64,000 nucleotides of DNA. Origin: Acanthococcus lagerstroemiae. Its lineage: Eukaryota; Arthropoda; Insecta; Hemiptera; Eriococcidae. The stretch lies in the NCBI GenBank assembly GCA_031841125.1, contig CM063106.1:18848001-18912000 (forward strand), written 5' to 3'. Of this stretch, positions 57,406 through 64,000 are shown in pieces. The notes beneath the pieces are model-generated. The model saw only the letters and a list, made by a program, of their open reading frames with translations. It was not told the origin of the DNA and made no database searches. The translations under genes were made by a program, and so were the position numbers. Numbering within the stretch: position 1 is the stretch's first letter; each line of letters opens with the position of its first letter.

Positions 57406-58850
57406 AGAAGAATATTATAGGCCAAAATATTAATGCAAGAAAATTAATTAGATACACCGATACTTTTTGAATATGACACCTTAGAGCAAAATAGTGTTTT
57501 ATAAATTTTTGGGGAGAAATGAGTTACTGGTATCATTTAAAAAGGAAATTTCACGCTCTATCATGAGCAACACTGCATGTAGATAATGGCAAAACAACAA
57601 CTTTACGTAAGCATGACGTCATGATTTCGTAACAGGGGTGACAGGCTACTGAAAACTTCTTTTCACTCTCTTCTGCCAATTTCAATAAAATGGTTATAGC
57701 ACAATTTTTCTCTACTCATGATGTAGACTAACAGTTTCGAATTCCACAAGTCATCCTCTACCCAGAAATATCGAATTTCTTAACTTTTAACCTTCCCCCG
57801 ATACGACGACCGGGCTACGATTCAGATTTATGCGGAAAATGTCAGACAAGTTTGAGCAAAACCCGTCGCACAAGGGGGTTGAAGTTCTCATCTGCTTAGG
57901 GAAAATAACTTCGATTTCGAAGATTTGTTCCATTATAGGTCGGGTCCGGCAGTTACGGCCATTTTTCGTTAGTTTGCTGCTAAGGAGCGTTGGAATTATC
58001 CTTCGCAGGAAATTTTCAGAGATTACAAAATTCTGTCTCTCGAAATCAAGAGAAACATGAACAAAATACAGTTCGGTAAGTAGCCGTATTATCCTCCTAC
58101 GACACGAAAGAAAAATCGACTATTTACAGACAATCAGCTCCAAACAAACAGGTAGATCCCGCTGTTCAAACCGAAATCGAATAATAAATAAATATTTTAC
58201 AAAATACCACCGTGATAACATCAAAACTGACTCGCTGAACAGTGAATAGGTTTTGTAAAAGGTAGTGATAATACCATCCAGGGTACATGAATACACCGTC
58301 GAAAGAAATTGATCTTCTATTGTATGTGTACGATGTATGCATAAGGCGTTATCGAATAACATTTACAAGTACAATGTCACGTGTTCAGATACAAATAAAG
58401 CCGATGAAAAAATCGTGATAAAATATCCACCAGAACATTCAGAAGAAGATCGCGCAGTTCACAATAAAAAGTCGTCGAGTTAGCATGAGATGACTTGACA
58501 CGTAAATACATTATGGAAATCGAGCGAAATGTGTAATCCGATGAAATAATCGAATAAATAATGTACTCCGTTGAATGGTTTGCTGTTGGTAAATGAAGTA
58601 TTATACACTGTATGTTTTATACGTACTTATTTATAGTCCTAGATTAAAGAATCTCTATGTCTGGACGGACAATATAAATGGAATCAACATCTTGAATATG
58701 GGCCACCGACCGGCAGCGTGGAACCTCATTGGGTAATTCATCGAAATGTTATATCAGTTCTTGTTAAACATCGGACGCAAAAGAAAGAAAAGAAAAAATT
58801 GTAAAAAATTATGATTTTTGGTGGAAAAAGTTCAAAAAAATTGACCCACT
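57406..58850. other. No recognised feature
   Basis: ORFs 57830-58060 (+) and 58120-58362 (-) show no motif. About 58.0-58.7 kb looks single-copy and CpG-richer. Confidence 0.35.
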
Positions 58851-58859
58851 AACAGCAAA

Positions 58860-59090
58860 AAAGCCTGCAGAAGCTGATCATTCCGACAAAATCTTGATCA
58901 CTCCTCCCAAAAACGAGTTCAAAACTGACAAGAAAAGCTGACCAACAGGTCAAAATAGAGAAACCATTCTGAAGTCAATTAATAAGTAATCGAAAAAAGA
59001 CGAGCAATTCAAAAGCGATAAATAATCTAACCCTGATACATACTTAGTTGGAAACCGAAAAACAGCCTCAAAGTAACAAATAAGATGAAA
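58860..59090 (+). repeat. Degenerate A-rich repeat of about 18-20 bp
   Basis: AAAACTGACAAGAAAAGC (about 58920) is followed by variants such as TGACCAACAGGTC, AAAAGCGATAAATAATC and GGAAACCGAAAAACAGCCTC. This is the same pattern as the clearer array at 61.8-62.0 kb, but much decayed. Confidence 0.5.
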
Positions 59091-59164
59091 CAGGTCCATC
59101 ATGCCTAGCCCTTCTCAATTTTGATATTGGAGTAAGAAACCATAACGTGTTTTCTTTTTAGGTT

Positions 59165-59900
59165 CCAACATTTTGTAACGTCCTTCCATAATTTATCGGC
59201 CTCCCCCCCCCCTCCAACGAGTATTAAGAAAAATAAGGTCTAGCCTACCGCAGCCCCGGTTTATTAAGTCGTACACCATTTTCATATTTCGTAACATAAT
59301 TTTTACACTCTATAAAGCCTCCCTTCCTCTTTTCGAAATTAAGTTTCGAGAACTGGCTTAACACAGCCTCTCCCCCAAGTTGGATCTTGGAGTCCAAAAG
59401 GTTATGTCGAGATTTTGTATCTATTCCGTAATATTTTATAACACCAAACCCAAATTTTATAACCCTTCTCTTCCACTTTTGCAAAAACAAATGGGAAGAG
59501 GACGCAGCCCCCTTTTTCTGATAGTGTTGAAAAAAATGTCACAATTTTGAATCCATTTCGTAATGCATCGTCACACCATTCCCCTATTTGCGTACTTCCT
59601 TTTTTTCCCACAATTCTGTAAACCAAATGTAGAGAGCTGACATAATGTAACCCACTAAATTTCCTGTTCAAAAACAGGAATGGAGGGGTTACAAAATTCG
59701 GGAATGGTGTTCAAAATGTTTTAACATACTCGATATGAAATACTAGATGTATACCAAAATCCAACAAGGAGTGCTACGTTACACCAGTTCTCCAAGTTTG
59801 TTTCCAAAAATGCGGAGAAGGGAAGGATTATGAAATTTGAGAATAGTGTCACACAATTCACAAATAATACAAGTAGAGTGATCCAAAAATTGATATTTTT
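59165..59900. repeat. Degenerate roughly 135-bp tandem repeat
   Basis: (T/C)CGTAA(C/T) with following ACACC(A/T) and C/T-rich CCCTTCTCTTCCACTTTT-like sequence recurs near 59290, 59427 and 59559. Each is followed by GAATGG/GGAAG-type sequence. The two minus-strand ORFs over it (59245-59490 and 59402-59671) therefore repeat a K-G-x-x-I-x-x-W-C/V pattern and are array artefacts. Confidence 0.5.
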
Positions 59901-60560
59901 CGAAAAATTGAACTCCCAAGCGCTGAATTTATTTCGTAGTAGTAAGAATACGAGAGCAAATATTTTTTCGATTTCGAAAAATACTTAGGGATTACGCGAC
60001 TAGAAGAAGTTCAACATAGAGTTCCCCCATAAGAAAACCTGCCATTTCATATCAAAAATTTCTAAGAATCAAATTTTGCTTTAAAAATGGTTTGGCGAGA
60101 ACAAAATTATTCAGCGTATAGCAAAATGAAAGCGTATACCAAATTTTCTAAGAAAAAATTTCAGAGGTCACTGCACCTATTTGCATTTTGGGGAGAAAAC
60201 TGACCTTCAATTATAACAAACTATAGCAATGAGAGTAGCTGAGTACTTCACGGTTTTGGGACATATTGAAGCCATTTTCGAGGATATTTTGCATGCACCC
60301 TTTATCTTCAAAGCTTCGTTAGGAAGCCAAGGACTAAAAATAATAAACAGGCATTTCAAATTGCCTTCAGTAGAGTTTCTTAGGCCAGGAATTTCATTTT
60401 TGAGGTTGTTTTGGTTTCATTCCCCACATTTATTAGTCCACATAGCCTGGATTTTAAGACATTCCAATTTGCAAAAAAATGTTGTTGTCAAGCAATATTA
60501 TTCATCAACTTACATATTTTAAGCTACAGCTCTCGTAGACGAATATTTTCGACTTGAATT
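59901..60560. other. No recognised feature
   Basis: The + ORF 60229-60522 (97 codons) has no motif I recognise. Its FLRLFWFHSPHLLVHIAWIL stretch is hydrophobic, but the composition is unremarkable. Confidence 0.35.
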
Positions 60561-60564
60561 TTTA

Positions 60565-60630
60565 AACTAGAAAGGCTGGCATAAATGAACCACCAAATCG
60601 AATGAACGACCTAAAACTGACGAACAGGCC
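60565..60630 (+). repeat. A-rich 18-20-bp repeat, left flank of the LINE
   Basis: CCAAATCGAATGAACGACCT and AAAACTGACGAACAGGCC are two consecutive units of the 18-20-bp family. The second is close to the best consensus. LINE protein sequence starts immediately after. Confidence 0.65.
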
Positions 60631-61770
60631 ACAAATATTTATCAACCTTTGCCGAACACTTATCCGATCACAGATAGACTATGAAACTCAAGTTTACGGA
60701 CTAGCCCCGCCAAAAGCCCTTAAAATGCTCGACACAATCCAGAACTCAGCCCTTCGAATAGTATCAGGAGCCAGACCCACCACCGTGGAAACTCATACCA
60801 GCAACTTTTCACCTGGAATTATCTTTACACCTCAAAAGATCAACCCACCTCCCCACACTTTCAATTTCCTCTTTGGCAAACTCCTTGAACAGTACCCCGA
60901 GTATCTATTATGCTACACAGACGGTTCAAAAAAAATCACACAGGTTGTTTTATTTCCTCAGGTCAAAGATCGAAGCCCACAGACTACCCAATTCAGCATC
61001 GATTCACACCGCCAAACTCGTTGCAATTTTCTACTGCATTCAAAATTTACCTAATTTCTCTATAATATACTAACATAACCAATAAAGCAATCATTGCCAC
61101 CGACTCACTATCGGTCTTTCCATCAATCAGCACAATGTTCTCCACACATCCATTAGTTCAACGCATACAACTCATAATCCACGTACTTAACACATTAGGA
61201 AAACAGGTAGTATTTATCAGGATCCCAAGCCATATCGGCATTTCACAAGCTGACTTAGTCGACGAAACCGCTCGAACAGCAACATCCCGCCCTAAAGTAG
61301 AAAAACCAACAATTAAAACATCCGAAGGCCTTGCAATCACCTACCGATCGAAAATCCTTTCCTCTTGGCACCAAACTTGGCATAAAAAATTCAACAACAA
61401 ACTCCGTGCAATAAAAGAGAAACCGATACCCTGGATCACCTCCAACCGGAAAACACGACGCGAATAAATATCTAGTAATAACACGGCTGAGAATTGGACA
61501 TACTCGCCTCACTCACCTGCGCGCTTCCTCAATCCATACAACCCCCCCCCCCCCGCAATGCCCTAAATGCTCCTCAAATGAACTCACTGTCGAACATATA
61601 CTTCACTGCCCTTCACTTAACTCTGACCACCGAAAACATCAACTACCACCAACAACGAAAAGCATGCTCCAAAACAACCCAATGATAAAACTCATCTCCT
61701 TCCTCTACGACACAGACCTCTGCATTAATTTAACCATTCCCACCAGCCGAGCCGTATAGCCCTTGGTGCA
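60630..61770 (+). mobile_element. LINE relic: RT thumb, RNase H and zinc-knuckle tail (I-like group)
   Basis: The open frame from 60602 reads INLCRTLIRSQIDYETQVYG, then the ALRIVSGA block typical of the end of LINE RT, then LLCYTDGSKK (first RNase H aspartate, about 60907-60936). After a frameshift come RLPNSASIHTAKLVAI (the usual catalytic E of TAEL is K here) and ATDSLSVFPSIS. Then IPSHIGISQADLVDETAR (about 61219-61275) is followed by RIGHTRLTH (about 61490) and, past a poly(C) tract, CPKCSSNELTVEHILHCPSL. This order matches I/Nimb/Jockey-type elements with RNase H and a terminal CxxC...H...C motif. Everything upstream of the RT thumb is missing. The 3' end is near 61770-61800. Confidence 0.9.
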
Positions 61771-61804
61771 GCTAGCTAGTGGCTCGTAAATACCCAGGTA
61801 AAAA

Positions 61805-61990
61805 AAAGTTTGACAATCGACAAGAATACAAAGAGAATAAAACTACAACCAACAACTGGCAAACTGCTCAAAACTGGTGAACATTTCAAAACCGAGTAGG
61901 AAACCAAAAATGACAAACAACCTAATACTGGTGAATAGCTCGAAACTGACGAACCCAAAAGTCCCCAAACTGAGGGTCCATCCGTACGTA
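61805..61990 (+). repeat. 18-bp A-rich minisatellite, right flank of the LINE
   Basis: Successive 18-bp units read ACAACTGGCAAACTGCTC, AAAACTGGTGAACATTTC, AAAACCGAGTAGGAAACC, AAAAATGACAAACAACCT and AATACTGGTGAATAGCTC, followed by GAAACTGACGAACCC. A fair consensus is AAAACTGACGAACAGCTC. Related units occur at 58.9, 60.6 and 62.3 kb. Confidence 0.85.
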
Positions 61991-62314
61991 ATCCGATTAA
62001 GGCTCATCTTGGATTCTCACCCCCCCCCCCCGCATATAATTAACAATAATCATTCAACTATGCTCTTCTCTCCCTCGTATTGCGTAATAATTTGATTATG
62101 TTTCCAATATAATCTGATTTAGGCTAATTTTGAATTCTCATACCACAGCATAATCAATAATAATCATTCAACTACGCCTTTCTCTCCCCCTATTGCGTAA
62201 TAATTTGGTTATGTTCCCCAATATTAAGGGGGGATCATTATCAATGATTTTCATAACGAAATCAATCACAGAAGGCCTCTTCCTCCCTTATGTAATCAAG
62301 TATAATCAAATACC
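61991..62314. repeat. Short tandem duplication with poly(C)
   Basis: Two diverged copies of about 125 bp share ATTCTCA, AATAATCATTCAACTA, CTTTCTCTCC or CTTCTCTCCC, TATTGCGTAATAATTTG and TTATGTT(T/C)CC (for example 62040-62105 and 62155-62215). The first copy also contains a 10-base C run at about 62020. Confidence 0.7.
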
Positions 62315-62430
62315 AGACCAACCCCCTGAATAGTACAAAACATACGAACATCACCAAAACTGAATAACAGAACCCAAGCGTTAAAAGCCATACAAAACTA
62401 ATGAACCTCCCAAAACTGACAACAGTCCTG
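62315..62430 (+). repeat. A-rich 18-20-bp minisatellite, further block
   Basis: Units AAAACATACGAACATCACC, AAAACTGAATAACAGAACCC, AAGCGTTAAAAGCCATAC, AAAACTAATGAACCTCCC and AAAACTGACAACAGTCCTGC follow each other directly. Confidence 0.75.
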
Positions 62431-63890
62431 CAAACAGAAGATAGACACACGGGACACTACGATAATTCAAACTTAAATTGCATGTACAATGAACACAACA
62501 CGGAGTCAGTTAATTGCTCAATTTAGCGACGCTGTATCGCGTGCAAGTTTATTATACCTCGTACACATTCACATAAATAGCGACTATAATATTGATGAAT
62601 TAATTATAAATTAATTTCATACAACAGAGTACAAGCCTATGTACATATGATTACCCTCATCAACAGCTAATAATAATAAGTGTCTAACGAAGTATCCATT
62701 ACCGCATGACCGCTCTTACTGCATGTGTCACCTCACATCTACACAGTATGGCAATTCTTCATGCAAATTAACATGTCTTCGACTACACCTGGTGCGATGA
62801 GCAATTTCCGAGGTAGTAACACGCGCCGAGGAAGTTTACAAGATACGCAGATGGCCTTTATTCGAATTAAGAAATGATTCGAGTAGATGCACCTTGTTTT
62901 GCTGCACCTAGTACACTCTCTTTTCCATTTCATGCACCAAGTACTCTTTCCTAAATTTCATCGATTTTTATTAAAAAGGAAAAACTATATGAAGAAAGAA
63001 GAATTGACATGTTCCAACATTCAGTCATCCAGCTGTTTTCATTATTACGAGTACTTCAGGATCTCTCGCCTCCGATTGTAAGACTCCTCCACTGCCATCA
63101 GATATGTTGACATAAAAAACACGAACAGCAATGCATTTTAAGCCTCTTTCTCTGGGTCCAAATATAGTGAAAGTCATTACTGCTCACTATTATTTGTACC
63201 CCTTTCTCTGAAAATACGATAGGATTCAAAAACTGTTCAGCAAGTTGATGAAAAAAGCTCTTCTTGAGAGATTTCAAAGAAGATACATGAGATTTCTCGT
63301 TCATTCACACCTTTTACGGACAAGAATCTCTTTTTTTTTTGCTTTTCGATACCCCTACTCCCTTCCCGAAAGAACTTTCCGACGCCACTGAAATTGAACA
63401 CACACTTTTTATTTTCAGCCAACCCGGCAATCCTAGATGCTCCTCGTTGCACTAAGCTGCAACTGTAAGCTGCACATGTAAACTTTTCGAAGACGGTTAA
63501 TTTTATTTCGAAAATAAGTCCATTCTAGATGTGATCTTGCATGCTGTACAACGTCTACGGCGGATAAGGTTTTTATGTTCAATTTTTCTCGACAACGATT
63601 CTTCAACCAGCAATTTTTGCGACTGGATTCGCATATAAATCGCGTGTAGCATTCAAGTCTCGTACGCTCTGATTACTGTCTGTGATTCATTCGCGCTGAA
63701 ATACTGTTATTGTCTCGTTTTTCTGTGCCAAGTCATTATTTGATGTGAGATACAACCGTACAGGTCCGTCTTCGAGAGAACAAATACCAAACACTGCTCT
63801 CTGAGACTTTCCAATAAACTGATGCTACGTATAATGTTTACCTGTTAACCCCTAGGAAAGGCTAGTCTCCCTGACGCTCATTTTGCGCTG
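62431..63890. other. No recognised gene; isolated element end near 63391
   Basis: CTTTCCGACGCCACTG ending at about 63391, reverse-complemented CAGTGGCGTCGG, matches the left end of the 4.3-kb hAT-like element, preceded by C-rich sequence. No partner end or duplication was found, so this is only a solo-end candidate. A CATATAAATCG near 63632 might be a TATA element. No ORF is recognisable. Confidence 0.4.
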
Positions 63891-63929
63891 CCTCACCAAT
63901 ACTGATTTTCTCCTATCAATTCCTGTGCC

Positions 63930-64000
63930 TCGAATACCCAAATACTGGAACAAGAAGAGATTTTCCGGCAAGTGTTAGGGATTGGAGTCTAATCAAATTT
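63930..64000. repeat. Edge copy of the 56.5-kb repeat
   Basis: CCTCGAATACCCAAA, CAAGTGTTAGGGATTGGAGT and CTAATCAAATTT match 56475-56550. The copy runs off the window end. Confidence 0.6.

Noticed and set aside
63379..63391. Second copy of the 4.3-kb hAT-like element
   Set aside because: Only one end-like sequence (reverse complement CAGTGGCGTCGG) is seen, with no partner end or 8-bp duplication.
63530..64000. LTR retrotransposon end
   Set aside because: A TATA-like word and an AATAAA were noticed, but there is no paired LTR, TG...CA boundary or primer-binding site that I could support.
1..64000. CRISPR array, bacterial operons or viral genome
   Set aside because: Tandem repeats here have no regular unique spacers, no prokaryotic gene packing is present, and all recognisable proteins are eukaryotic transposon relics.

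Overview
This window looks like eukaryotic, probably arthropod (insect) nuclear DNA. It is AT-rich (about one-third G+C by eye) and has no bacterial-type gene density. No operon, ribosomal RNA gene, canonical tRNA gene or CRISPR array was recognised. The only protein homologies I can support are broken transposases and reverse transcriptases. The mix of mariner, hAT, RTE-type, Jockey-type and RNase H-bearing LINE relics with tRNA-derived repeats fits an insect genome. The order cannot be fixed from this sequence alone. No host protein-coding gene can be asserted; the region behaves like intergenic or long-intron DNA.

Layout. 1-2 kb has no recognisable feature. 2-3.9 kb is strongly T-rich on the + strand. 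4.28-4.96 kb is a complete hAT-like non-autonomous element with an 8-bp target duplication and three internal 83-bp repeats. 6.46-6.91 kb is a mariner transposase relic (minus). 7.83-8.25 kb is a six-unit, roughly 72-bp tandem array whose length changes are all multiples of three. 8.83-9.10 kb is a roughly 10-bp periodic AGTCTTA array. 11.1-12.6 kb holds duplicated segments, an ATGCATATTTT-type hAT relic and a foldback element. 15.17-15.41 kb is a second short hAT-like element, and 16.7-17.1 kb an RTE LINE tail (minus). 19.67-20.85 kb is a large inverted repeat. 21.6-22.3 kb is a terminal-inverted-repeat element carrying a pol III A-box/B-box segment, with a second copy at 40.2-40.8 kb.

25.8-37.5 kb contains further hAT-like short elements (27.41, 30.16 and 37.22 kb, each flanked by identical or near-identical 8-mers) and a mariner relic at 36.1 kb. 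38.03-38.29 kb is a tRNA-derived SINE. 40.8-42.7 kb stacks a hAT transposase C-terminus and two RTE reverse transcriptase relics. 42.7-48.9 kb is mostly single-copy-looking sequence with one hydrophobic ORF (47.5-47.85 kb, minus). 48.9-52.8 kb has three copies of a GC-richer repeat, another hAT-like element and a 118-bp tandem repeat. 54.4-55.45 kb is a Jockey-like LINE relic. 55.59-56.28 kb is a 678-bp hAT element with a perfect 8-bp duplication. 56.6-57.2 kb is a roughly 130-bp tandem array. 60.6-61.77 kb is the 3' half of an RNase H-bearing LINE apparently inserted in an 18-20-bp A-rich minisatellite.

How the parts work together: the coherent story is a set of small hAT-type elements (8-bp duplications, CAG- or TAGAG-type ends, often poly(G) just inside the ends). 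A hAT transposase relic in the same window is a possible but unproven relative of their former enzyme source. LINE relics and minisatellites fill the gaps. All claims come from reading the sequence; no database search was run.
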